Positions 29,871 through 40,770 of a DNA stretch of 64,000 bases are shown here, one piece after another. Position 1 is the first letter of the stretch; each line of letters opens with the position of its first letter. The stretch is from Prostheceraeus crozeri (taxonomy: Eukaryota; Platyhelminthes; Polycladida; Euryleptidae), in NCBI GenBank assembly GCA_907163375.1, contig CAJQUW010008753.1, forward strand, positions 496,001 through 560,000. Direction: 5' to 3'. The notes under the pieces are model-generated. The model searched no databases and was not told the origin of the DNA. It saw only the letters and a list, made by a program, of their open reading frames with translations. The translations under genes were made by a program, and so were the position numbers.

Positions 29871-31727
29871 TTAACCCATTTAAGGCCGCTTATGTAAATA
29901 TCGGCAAATTTTCTATAAAAACGGTGGCAAGTGTTTCAGAATGTTATAATTAAGAATAATATATGATGACCAGTTCATTACAATAACCCTATCTTAGAAA
30001 TTAAAGCCGTAACGATTTCGTTACGATGGCGTCATATGATGTCAAAGTATATAGAAGCATGCTTTTTTCAAATGCAGTTTATGAATTGCTCCAAGCAATT
30101 CTTGCCGAAATAATGAGTCATAGCTTCAGCATAAAAGCTCTCCATCATATTTCAGAGGTATTTGTCGAAACTGTGAACAATTTAATCAAAGGCCTGCTTT
30201 ATGCTACTTGTCGTTGCTGTTTGTTGTGAACTCGTTATCTTCGAAATGAGAACAAGTTTTTATATTTCGAAATTCATGTCGAGAAATTGATTCTCTTTCT
30301 GCATCGACTCCAAATTCATGGTAGAGTTGGAGGCGCCTCGGTCATTCGCAATGTCCACATAAATGAAGAACATCAAGAACGCATTTGATATTGTTTAGTA
30401 TTATGTAGGCCTAAACAATTCTTTTGTCCCGGGTAGTCACTGGTTTCTGCCACTGAGGTCGATAAGACCATCAGCATGCGTATCAAGCATCTCATAAAGA
30501 TTCTTGCCTTGAAATGCATCCAGAGAATGTTTGTCCTATCTGCGAATATGGAAATTACCGATATTTGCCATTATGTTGACTGCTTCTTCTGTTTACTGAA
30601 ATGATCATTCAAATCATCTTTCGTTGCAATCTCACACTGCCTTACGATGTCACTAGCCTCTGAGATATCGTTTGAGAGACTTACCTCTGAGACACATAAA
30701 CTCATCATTGCTTCAAAACTCTGATGAAGCATTTACTTATGGAGGTTTTGTGGCAACATTCATATACCGTGATCGTCGGCATTAGGCCTATTGCATATTT
30801 CAGTAACTTCTTTATCCATAGTTAGCAACAGCTTGGGTATTGTCTTCAAAAAGCTGCACAGGTTGATATAATCAAGCTAAGCCTTTATAAATATTTTAAA
30901 CCAGTTTGGGCCATCTCGAGGCTCTGGCGTGCCCTTGTAGGGAGAGACGCATCGAGCATTGAGAATGCTCGAGTCGGAGGACATCTTTGTATTCTATGCC
31001 CACGCGAAGTGCCACCCTGCAATGTTTATGATTAAGCTATAAGAGAAAATGCTTGAGATTCGATCTCTCTTTGACTTGCTTCTGTACATGAGCTAACAAG
31101 TCTAATATTGAGGAAGTTACTATACGGCAATTGACTTCGGTTGGTTTTGTGACGGAAAAGCCATAGACTATAAATAGCAACAAGCATTACAGACTCATAG
31201 AATACACTAAGAATGCAATATTCCAATGAAATTGTTCGTTTTCAGTATTCAACAAACATTAGTTTTAAAGAAAATTGATAGTATTCACCACCATTTACTT
31301 CATTTATATTGTTGCTGTATTTAACATTTGTATATCATATTACGCCAGTGTAACTAAAACGCTACGGTTCAAAAAATTTACGTGCCATGTCATGAATGAA
31401 TATCCGAGCAAGTATTGATTGCTATTTTCGGTATTTGATGGATAATGAGATCACGCAAATGACATTGACAGTAAAATACATGTGGACGTTCATACACTGA
31501 GCCTTTCAGTATATTAGCAGATTTTAAGCCCATTTTTTGTCTAATTTCGTGATAAAATATAAGCACTAAAAAGTGCTAATTTTTGAATTGGCGATTGTTT
31601 ACCTGAAAATATGTGATAAATAATGTATGGTAATCAAAATATTGTGTCATATGTCGCAAGCTGGAGAAGACAGCAGATTCCGAAAACTGCTGTAGCGAAA
31701 ACGTTACACTTGCGCTAAATGGGTTAA
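29871..31727. mobile_element. Non-autonomous piggyBac-type transposon
   Basis: Flanked by TTAA on both sides (29871-29874 and 31724-31727). The ends read CCCATTTA...TAAATGGG, a terminal inverted repeat starting with CCC next to TTAA, as in piggyBac. The 1.85 kb inside has no transposase. It lies in an intron of the Polinton B accessory region, so it inserted after Polinton B arrived. Confidence 0.75.
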
Positions 31728-32029
31728 GATATGTTTCGAAACTCACTTTACTACTAATGTTTTTGTTTGTAATAGATTAATTTATCTTTTAGAATGGAAT
31801 GACTCGTTGCCCCGTGAGAGAGACATTGGATCCGGTCAGAAGATCACAATCCAGCCAGCCGGAGGTAAGAGAAATTCACTTTTGTATCTCATCAATGGTA
31901 AAATGTTAAATAGATGATAAACAATTGTTTCTTTCGATTACAGGACTCCGCGATGTGTGCATCTCAGGAGGAGGTGTCATTCAGCCACATCCGGGCTTCT
32001 CCGAGCTGGAGTGTGCGCCTTCCTTTATC

Positions 32030-34283
32030 TCTTTACTTAATGTGATTCCACCATTTCATACTTCATGTGATCACGCAGCAATTGATTTTTAATCCAAGCC
32101 TCTCTGAAATCATTTGATGATAATTAAGTTGAAAGTAGAATGGACTACAGAAATACAGATTTTGTCCAAATGCGAAGCTATCTCGCCGAAGTATCTTGGT
32201 CCGACTTAATTGGTGGCAACTGCTCAATTACTACTAACTTTGTGGACGATTTATGGTTAAAGTTTTTAAACATCATGTATTGTGCCATAAATAAGTTTGT
32301 CCCTGTTAAGAAACTTAACAATAGCCGTGCATTGAAGAAATCAAAAGTCTTGAAGAAACTACTCAAAAGAAAACGGTATTGGTATAAGAGAGATAAAGAA
32401 ATTTACCGTAATGTCAGCAGAGAATATAATGCCGAGGTGTTGAAGCTTAAAACTAATTTCGAATGTAACATCATTGAGAATGGGTACATAAGAAAATTTT
32501 ATGCCTATGTTAACAAGAAAATGAAAACATTGATTCCATTCCTTCGTTAATCAATTCAGACAGTTTACTTATTTCTGAGTCGACTGGCAAAGCTAATATT
32601 ATGAATGGACATTTTTTGTCAGTGTTCTCACAAGATGACAATCATACACCTCTTTTTGAGAGAAGAGTAAATGAGGGTACATCTTGTTGTTCTGTTGAAT
32701 TCCCGGTCGACGATGTTGTAGCATGCCTGTTAAAACTTCCGCCTAAGTTTTCAAGGACACCAGATTTCTTACCAGCGTTTGTTTTACGGCAGGTGGCTGT
32801 GGAAATCGCACCTTTTTTGGCGAAACTATATGAATTTTCTATGATCGCAGGCTATATTCCCACTCATTGGCGTCACGCCTTCATCGTTCCTGTGTACAAA
32901 CGAAAGGGTCGTTCTTCACATCCCTCTAGTTACAGACCAATATCATTGACTTCTAACATCTGCAAGGTAATGGAGACAATCATCTCAATGAAAGTTGTGG
33001 CCTATGTGAAGGAAAATGACTTACTAATACCAAATCAATTTGGTTTTGTTAGTGGTAGAAGTACAACTACTCAACTCATAACTTGTTTTCATGAATGGAC
33101 TGATGCATTATCGAGGAGAGAACGAGTGGATTGCGTTTATGTGGATCTTAATAAGGCTTTCGACTCCGTTGTTCACCGAAATTACTGTTACTGAATTTAC
33201 TTAATTACTGAAATTACTGTTACTTAAACTTGAAGCGTATGGTATTCAGTTTGAATTATTGAATTGGATAAAAGCATTTCTATATGATCGAACTCAAGCT
33301 CTTATCATTGACAGTTCTATTTCAGACCGTGTTTCCGTCGCAAGTGGGGTTCCGCAGGGAACAGTTCTCGGGCCCATTCTATTTGTTATGTATATAAACG
33401 ATATAGGTGATTGTATAGAGAAAGGAATATCTTACAAATTGTTTGCTGACGACCTAAAAATTTACTGTTTGTGTCATGATTCGTCAACTTCATCTCATCA
33501 GGTTTCTTTGAATAATTTAAATAGCTGGTGTAAACAGTGGCAATTAGTAGTATCTCCAGATAAATGTATGGTGCTATCCTTGGGAAGAAAGTTTCATAAT
33601 GACAATTCTTATATATTGAATGATAAAGTTGTGTCTATTCACGAGTCGGTTAACACCTTGGTGTGCTTATTACTCCTGATTTGAAATTCAGTTCACATTG
33701 TGCTAAAATTGCTTCCTCCGCATTTGGTAGAGCTTGTTGTTTGCTCAAGTCTTTTACTTTCTGTGATAAGGATAAGTTAATTGTTGGATAAAAGTCTTTT
33801 GTTCGACCAATTCTTGAGCATAATTGCCAAGTATTTAACTCGTATTTAAAACGGGATATTTTGTGTCTTGAACGTGTACAGAGATTTTTTACTAGGAGAT
33901 GATGCCAACGTTGTAATATCTTTTTTACTGATTATCAGCATCGCCTTCGCCTACTTAACTTAGATTCACTATACAGAAGACGCATTGTACAAGATTTATG
34001 TTTATTTCTTAAAATTTATCATGGACTGATTGATGTTGATATTAAAGATTTTTTGAGTGAACGTTCCTCTGCTTACTGCACTCGCAGTCGACAGTTTAAT
34101 TTATCTCAAGTTGAGCCTATTACTCTCCCAGCTAATAATTGTCTGTCCAACACCTTCTTTTATCGTGTATACAAAATTTGGAATTACTTGCCTAACACTT
34201 GTACTTGTGCTCCATCCATTCAATGTTTCAAAAAGAGATTGCAAAATGTCGATCTTGACCACTTTTTTTATGACATTGTGTGA
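32030..34283 (+). pseudogene. LINE ORF2 remnant (reverse transcriptase)
   Basis: RT motifs: SSYRPISLTSNICKVMETI, NQFGFVSGRSTTTQL, CVYVDLNKAFDSVVH (motif A), SGVPQGTVLGPILFVMYIND, and YKLFADDLKIYCL (catalytic FADD). The frame changes between 32550 and 32601. A short tandem duplication of an AAATTACTGTTACT-type unit at about 33178-33230 adds stops just after motif A. The frame is lost again after 33684, and the C-terminal part reappears at about 34053-34283. Inactive. The related family at 9329-13015 has YADD instead of FADD. Confidence 0.85.
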
Positions 34284-34400
34284 TGTTCTATGTGTAACGC
34301 TCGTCATTAAGTGCCATTCATGGCCACGGCTGGCGTAAAGTTCATGCATGTTAAGTTCTCTTTATATGATTTTCATTAAATATAAATTATCTTATCTTAT
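32030..34400 (+). mobile_element. 5'-truncated CR1/L2-group LINE inserted in Polinton B
   Basis: It carries the last part of an endonuclease (SCDHAAIDF near 32070), the reverse transcriptase and a TTATC-type 3' tail (34388-34400). The flanking CTTTATC at 32023-32029 and 34401-34407 is a likely target duplication, although it overlaps the tail motif. It interrupts the Pro-rich exon region of the accessory gene. Confidence 0.85.
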
Positions 34401-35085
34401 CTTTATCACCGGTGATGACACTGGCTCCGTCATCTCCACTGCGTCCTTCCTCTTCGATCCCAGCCGCAGCTCCTTCCTCTTCGATCCCAGCCGCAGCACC
34501 TTGCTCTCCGATCCCAGCCGCAGCTCCTTCCTCTCCGATCCCAGCCACAGGTCCTTCCTCTCACGCTGCAGTGCCCGCACCTCCAGCTCCTCTCCCTGTT
34601 CGGTAGTACAATGTCGACCTCGACGCGACGGTAGAAGATGACATTGAGGTACAACTACGTCTTTGTCAAGAGCGCCTGAGGGAGGTTGAGGCCCGCGAGG
34701 TGAAGTTGAAGGAGGACAATAGAGGTTTGATTGAGTCTCTAAGAAATATTACTCAATGAAACCTCCTGTTGGCCTCCCAAGTAACCACCAGTCAACAGCA
34801 CAATAAAGAGACACTTGTCCACCTCGACTGTTCCCAAAATGGGATCAGAAAAGTGCGCCTTACAAGGATGGACGATTTGGGTGGCTGTAGTTACAGCTGC
34901 AGTCACCTAAAACTTTATCATAGTGGCATTGTTATATGCGTCAAACTATAACTTCATTACTTTGACTTCTATTTTCTTCTATTTTGAAAAAAAATAATTG
35001 TTGAAATTTTATGTTTTGTCTTTACAACAAATCGGAACATATGGTATTGGCTGGTGATGACGCTGACGTCATTAGATGGCAGATG

Positions 35086-35124
35086 TATATAAGGGCTTGC
35101 TAATTTCAATCCTCATCAATAATC
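35086..35124 (+). promoter_or_regulatory. Promoter of the Polinton B polymerase gene
   Basis: TATATAAG at 35086-35093, followed about 25 bases later by CCTCATCAATAATC and the ATG at 35125. This gives a very short leader. Confidence 0.6.
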
Positions 35125-38100
35125 ATGGTTGTCTGTACCAAGCGTGGAAAAGTGTTCACTCTCATAGTCAATTTGCAACGTCATGAAAAATTTTGCAAGT
35201 TATGAAAAACTGATCAATGTAGCAAGTGTCCATATAAGACGAATAGGATAGATAATCTTAAGAGGCATAAACTTGTATGCAATAATAAACCGAATGATAG
35301 CATAACAGAGTCAAATTCAAATAATCAAAATAAATCTACTTCTAAGCCAACAACCGGCGCTTCAACTAACATACAAAACTTTATGTAATACTGCTCTCGG
35401 TGTGGCAAAACGTATAACTCTATAAGTAGATTTCGACAGCATATGAATGTACATAATACAAATAGTGAGATGAATATGCATATTAACTATGGAACTGTTA
35501 GTCTCAGCGAAAGCGCACTCAATGGTCATGCACGTGTGTATGATATCACGCCAACAACACCTACTTTGGACATTACATCATTCTTAGAAAGCATGCGTTC
35601 CATGTTAGGGAATTTAGTGTCTGACTTACTAAGGAGCTATCAATTGCGCGGTCTTCTGATTGCACAAATTCGTTTTGTCCATTCTAATCCTCAAGACGAA
35701 GAAACTTTTCTCGCACACTTTACCTCATTATCCTCAAACTATATTTATGACTATGATGCTTGGTTTCAGGATCATCTAAATAGTCTGATAAATTATATTG
35801 AAGCCTTCACAAAAAGGGTAGCAATTGGATTATAGATGATGTACAAAATATAGAGTTCAATGTAATAACAAGTCCAATACTGTCAGGTGGACAATCATTT
35901 CCTCTACCAAAGAAGTTAAAAAACTCTAAAGCTGTCATTAATGTCAATTCAAATGCAAATGATTGCTTCCTATATGCAGTTTTATCGATATTGCGTTATA
36001 ATGAAGTACCTTATTCAAGGAATGAAGTAAAATCATATAGTAAGTGGACATCTGAGCTAAATATGGAAGGCATTTTCACACCAGTATCAATCAAAGATAT
36101 TCCAAAATTTGAGAAAAATAATGATATTAAAATTAACATTCACTTTTATGAAAATGGACTCAAAGGTGTTCGATACAATAGTAACTCTACTGGTAGGCAA
36201 ACGGTCAATATTTTGATTCAATATTATAATTCTAAACAATGGAGCATCACACTATTGTGGAATTCCGAAGCTGTCAAGATTGTATAGGAGAACTTTAAAA
36301 AGACATAAATACTTCTGCGAAAGATGCACTCAGTCATTCACATATAAGACAACACTAGAACGACACTTCCAGTTTTGCATTCGTGAAAGAGCACAAATAG
36401 AAAAAATGCCGTCAGATCTAAAAGTACTAACAAGTAGCATGGAATATCAACTAAGTCCTCCTTTAGTAATTTATGCAGATATAGAGTGCTACATTGATAA
36501 TTAAATACATAAACCTGCGGCCATTGGAGCTTATCATCTCTGGCATAATGCGCTTCAATCGAAATTTGAGAACAAGTATTACCTCTTTGAGGGAGAAAAT
36601 TGCATTATTAGTTTCTTGCACCACTTAGAAACTGTAGCCCAAGACTTATATGACAACCAATGTGCAACAAATAGACAGCCAATGACACTGTCAGCGGATG
36701 AAAAAGCAAGCCATGAGAATGCAGAATGTTGCAACAAATGTAAATCGAAATTCAGCGATGAAGTCATAGAAGTTCGTGATCATGATCGTATCACCGGACG
36801 ATATAGGCAAACATTATGTAGGAAATGCAATCTCCGGTTAAGACTTAACAGACGGGAGCTCCCCATATTTTTCCACAATTTTAAAAATTATGATAGTCAC
36901 ATCGTTTGCTATAAAGCGATTGGAAGAATGAAATCTTGGATATTAGATGTTGCAGCAGCAACTGCTGAAAAATATATAACTTTATCCACCATTGTCCCTG
37001 TAAATGAATACAAAGGGAAGACAGTATACTTTAAACTAAAGTTCTTAGACTCACATCAATTTCTAAGTGCATCCCTGAGTGAATTAGCCAAGGGCTTGCA
37101 AACGTATGAGCACGTAGAGACATTAAGGGTAGAATTTCCACAATTAAGTGATAATGTTTTATATCAGAAGGGAGTGTTTCCATATTCATACTTCAAAAAC
37201 TTAAACACGTTGACGGAAGACTGTCTACCACCACAATTTGAATTCTATAATGATCTTACTCGTGAGCACTGTTCCGATAGTGAATATGAACACGCTAACA
37301 AGGCATGGATTGAATTTAATTGTAGCTCATTTGGTGATTACATGCTTGCAATTCTGAAGTTAGATGTTTTATTGTTGGCAGACATATTTGAAGTGTTTAG
37401 AGCATTGAGTCAACGGGAGGATGAAGTCGACCCTGTACATTTTGTCAGTCTCCCACATCTTAGCTTTACCTCAGCACTAAATTTCTCTTCCAATGATCCC
37501 CCACACTACATACAAGATGAAAGTATTTACAATCTATTTGAACGAGGAATTAGAGGGGGTATGACTTTCACCAACATTCACCGAGCGCGTGCACGCATTG
37601 AAGAATTAGAAAATAATATACATGAAAGTCGACATTTGACCTACTTAGATGTTAATAACCTTTACGGTTCTTCACTCAGTAGGAATCTACCCCACTCAAA
37701 TTTCAGATGGTTGGGTGAAAGTGAATTAGATAATCTTTTAAATGAAGAAAATGTTCAAAATATAGATGATGATGGTGAAATCGGCTACATTTTTGATTTA
37801 GATTTAGAGTATCCTGCAGCCATTCATGATGAGACTGCCGATTTCCCATTAGCTCCAGAAATGCAGATGATTGAAAAGAGAATGTTTTCACACTATATGA
37901 AAAATCTATATGAAAAAGTAAGACCAAATACACATTTTTCTTCTATCAAGAAACTTCTGCTCCATCAATTGATAGGGAAAATTATGTAGTCCACTACTCA
38001 ATTTAAAATTTTACTTGACCATGGGCATGAGAATCAAGAAGATTCATAGTGGCATAAAATTCTCATAAAAGCCTTGGTTAAAAACATACATTGATATGAA

Positions 38101-38991
38101 CTCTCAAAAGAGGGCTCAATCAAGCACTGACTTCGAAAAGTCATTCTACAAATTGAAAAATAATTCTTTATATGGTAAAACAATGGAAAATGTAAGGAGA
38201 AGGAAAAAATTTGAACTAGTCAACAATGAGAAGCAACTACTGAAATTGTCAAATCATCCTCTCTATGTTCAACACAAAATATTTGATGAAGATCTGGTTG
38301 GTATGGGTACAAACCTTCAATAGTTTTAAATAAATTAATATATGTTGGTCAGGCAGTACTTGACTATAGTAAGTTGGAAATGTATCAATTATACTACAAT
38401 GATCTAAAAGGATGACCACTGATAAATAGAACGCGGCTTTTTGGAGGTGATACCGACAGTTTCTTCCTATGTTTATACACATCACCATCTGTCCGTCTGG
38501 AAGATATACTTCTATACTTCGGTGAAAAGTTTGACTATTCAAACTATGACAGTCATCACCGACTATACTCAACTACAAACAAAGCTAGATTAGGTTGTTT
38601 TAAGGATGAGTGTGCTGGAAAGTTGCTTGAGGAAAGGATCCTACTAAAACCGAAAATGTATTCAATTAAATATCTAGACTCTACGAATCATAGCATCAAA
38701 CGTGCAAAAGGAATTCAGAGAGCAGCAGTTAAAAAATTGAAACATGATGACTATAGGAGTGTGTATTATAGTGAGAATGATACAACTAAAGATATGACAA
38801 TTATAAATTCAAAAAATCACATAGTTAGCACAAAATCATTTAGGAAGCGAGGTCTTTCACTTTGGGAGGATAAGCGCGGTTGGCTGGATAAAAATTTATC
38901 ATTACCATATGGACACTACAGCCTAGGTCTACTACAGCCTACACCGTCGAAGAGAAGGAGATGCCTTCCTGTCACAGGTGATGTAGAATAA
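35125..38991 (+). pseudogene. DNA polymerase B of Polinton B with zinc fingers; fossil
   Basis: Parts in order: N-terminal C2H2-like fingers (C-x2-C ... H patterns at about 35125-35460 and 36300-36390), a segment NSNANDCFLYAVLSILR typical of Polinton polymerases, exonuclease motif I (YADIEC, about 36470), exonuclease II (FHNFKNYDSH, 36871), exonuclease III (LDVLLLADIFEVFR), and polymerase motifs A (DVNNLYG, about 37647), B (NNSLYGK, about 38160) and C (GGDTDSFF, about 38443). The C-terminus ends with WLDKNLSLPYGHYS near 38930. Protein-primed replication is the family role. Broken, with about eight breaks. No intein is present here, unlike Polinton A. Confidence 0.88.
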
Positions 38992-39038
38992 GTCTAAATA
39001 AAAACAATACAATATTCCACTTGTAATAGATCTTGCGA

Positions 39039-39208
39039 TTGCTGCATCATCCGAAATGTAGCAACACTTACTAATACATAAGTAGTCTTACTAAAATTGA
39101 AATTTCTACATCTTTCCGATATGTAGAAATGATTACTAATAAATAGGTTGTCCTAATGTGAGTGAATATGTGAAGAATTTGTACTCAACATCATTCCGAT
39201 ATGTTGAG
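39039..39208. ncRNA. Three hairpins with conserved loop and covarying stems
   Basis: Hairpin 1: 39039-39047 with 39056-39064, loop CATCCGAA. Hairpin 2: 39102-39111 with 39121-39130, loop CTTTCCGAT. Hairpin 3: 39184-39191 with 39201-39208, loop CATTCCGAT. The stems differ in sequence (TTGCTGCAT, ATTTCTACAT, CTCAACAT) but each is paired over 8-10 bp. TTACTAATA-like linkers follow the first two. They lie just after the polymerase gene, so they could be 3'-UTR structures or protein-binding sites. Whether they act as RNA or DNA is not known. Confidence 0.55.
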
Positions 39209-39381
39209 CTAATAAAATAACAAACTTTAGGCAAACATGAAACTCAAATTTGAAAAATAGCTTTCGGAACATGCCTCATTACATAAGAACATGGAAACTT
39301 AGTGACGTCCAAAACTTTCACATAACAAATTCTAAAAGAATAGCATTTCGTCATTCAATAGCAAATAGTGTTTGAAAACAT

Positions 39382-39615
39382 CGTGGCGTTTGCATTAGTA
39401 TTGACACACTGCCTTCACTGAAAGACTTCGCTGATCTCATTGGCAACCATAAGACTCGGATCAAGATTCCTCTCGATGACAAGGTATGGATAAAGTGTGA
39501 TTCAACAGTCAAACTATACGTCTGCTCACCAAAGCGGGAAGATGTTGAATATCGATTTTTCGTTTCAGTGACGTCACATGGGAAACCTTTACAAGGGAGA
39601 TACTACCACAGATAA
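39382..39615 (+). pseudogene. Small Polinton B coding remnant; fossil
   Basis: An open stretch (GVCISIDTLPSLKDFADLIG ... RFFVSVTSHGKPLQGRYYHR) directly upstream of the TBP-like gene. Codon use looks coding. It has no clear start of its own, and no family is recognised. Confidence 0.35.
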
Positions 39616-39630
39616 CGTCATTCATTAAAG

Positions 39631-40170
39631 ATGGAGGACATCAAACGGTTGGAAGTTGTAAATCGGATGTTAACTACAAAAGCAAACTCAAAACTCAATC
39701 TACAAGAGATCGAGAGGAATATACCCAACCGAAAACAATGGTTACTGATAAAACGTAAATTGAAGCCGACAACGAGCTTACATCTTGGAAGGCCCTCAAT
39801 GTTAACATGGAGGATTCAGAGGAAGGATAAATCTCTCACTATCCTATTCTTTCCAAATGGAACAATCCAATGTATTGGAAGGGTCATGGAGGGTGATCTC
39901 TAATATCTACACTTTACTTTGGAGCATTTACTTGGTGATCCAGTAACTGATTGGAAAGGGAAGACAATGACCGTGTTATGTGAATTGCACTATCACTATG
40001 ACGTCCGTAAAGTTACATCATCACATAATCTAACTTATGAAGTGGAGTTATTTCCAGCAGCTCAATTGACTAACTGGTATCCATATCATGTTCATGTGTT
40101 CCATAATGGAAAGATTGTGATAACCGGCATTAAAGACATAAGTGATGTGCTCCCATCATATGTGATTTGA
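39631..40170 (+). pseudogene. TATA-binding-protein-like gene of Polinton B; fossil
   Basis: Two TBP-type repeats are visible. First (ATG 39631): KLNLQEIERNI, then SMLTWRIQRKDKSLTILFF, then PNGTIQCIGR. These parallel TBP repeat 1 (KLDLKTIAL ... AVIMRIREPRTTALIF, SSGKMVCTGAK). Second (about 39919-40170): YEVELFPAAQL, VHVFHNGKIVITGIKD, parallel to TBP repeat 2 (YEPELFPGLIYR ... IFVSGKVVLTGAK). TBP repeats form the saddle that binds the TATA box. The gene lies between the polymerase and the convergent capsid block. TATA-type promoters occur in front of several genes of this element. Broken, with one or two breaks. Confidence 0.75.
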
Positions 40171-40305
40171 AAAAATGTTTCATGAAAACCAAATTGTAGA
40201 TTTTGTATATATGTGAATAGATAATGAAATACGAACATGTTTTTGTTTTCCTTATAAACCCTTGTTTTGGAAAAAGAGAGCAAGTTAATGATACAACATA
40301 AAACT

Positions 40306-40770
40306 TTATTTCAAAACTGTTTCGACATATTTAGTAAGAATTACATCATTTTTATCACAGTCTTTCGAAAATAGTTCTAAAGCACTTTTACAGTTATTTT
40401 TCAATGGTCTCTCGTTGACAAAATAGAGTACATAGCCACCGCACATTAGAGATGTATTAATTTGAAGTGGGAACGATGTCACTTTCCTAACAGTCCAGGA
40501 GAACCTGTTGATCCATAATGCGATATCATGTAAACGAGGTTGATTAAGAGAGTCAAAATATTCGGCCACTTTATAACGATTGATGTATACAGCAATCCAA
40601 TGTTTTCCGGGAAGATTGTTGGTATCCGTATTGATGATCAGCGAACAAGGATAGAAAGGAATTGAATCAGGTAAATTATCTCTAGAAAAGACATTGCGAA
40701 ATATTGTTTTGGAGTAGGGATGAACTTTCCTCATTTTCCACAAGATTTCTATGTTGCTTAAGTTACTCAT
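40306..40770 (-). CDS. Adenovirus-type cysteine protease of Polinton B
   Basis: 154 residues, looks whole. Catalytic pattern in order: GKHWIAVYI (His), AEYFDSLNQP (Asp of FDS), FPLQINTSLMCGGYVLYFV (Gln and Cys). In the family it cleaves capsid precursors. Its start codon overlaps the stop of the capsid gene (ATGA, 40767-40770). Homologous to 19229-19663 of Polinton A but strongly diverged. Confidence 0.88.
   Translation of the reverse strand: MSNLSNIEILWKMRKVHPYSKTIFRNVFSRDNLPDSIPFYPCSLIINTDTNNLPGKHWIAVYINRYKVAEYFDSLNQPRLHDIALWINRFSWTVRKVTSFPLQINTSLMCGGYVLYFVNERPLKNNCKSALELFSKDCDKNDVILTKYVETVLK

Larger units (their letters stand above)
29306..34767 (+). pseudogene. Spliced accessory gene region of Polinton B, with two insertions; fossil
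   Basis: It begins at ATG 29306 with a Cys/His cluster (FCETCQLPVRHANKSSHKNC, then C-x2-C). Later parts encode acidic Ser-rich sequence, four copies of a 27-bp Pro/Ala/Ser unit (34445-34560, SSIPAAAP) and a short coiled coil (RLREVEAREVKLKEDN). Splice-like borders lie at about 29827, 31793, 31865 and 31944. A piggyBac copy (29875-31723) sits in the first intron, which would otherwise be only about 110 bases. A LINE (32030-34400) sits in a later exon. Broken, with at least the LINE insertion and about two further breaks. A zinc-binding regulatory protein is my guess. No family recognised. Confidence 0.45.

Noticed and set aside
34348-34654. Four overlapping Ser/Pro-rich or Arg/Gly-rich frames
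   Set aside because: All are frames of the same 27-bp repeat. Only the Pro/Ala/Ser reading fits the accessory gene, and even that is part of a fossil.
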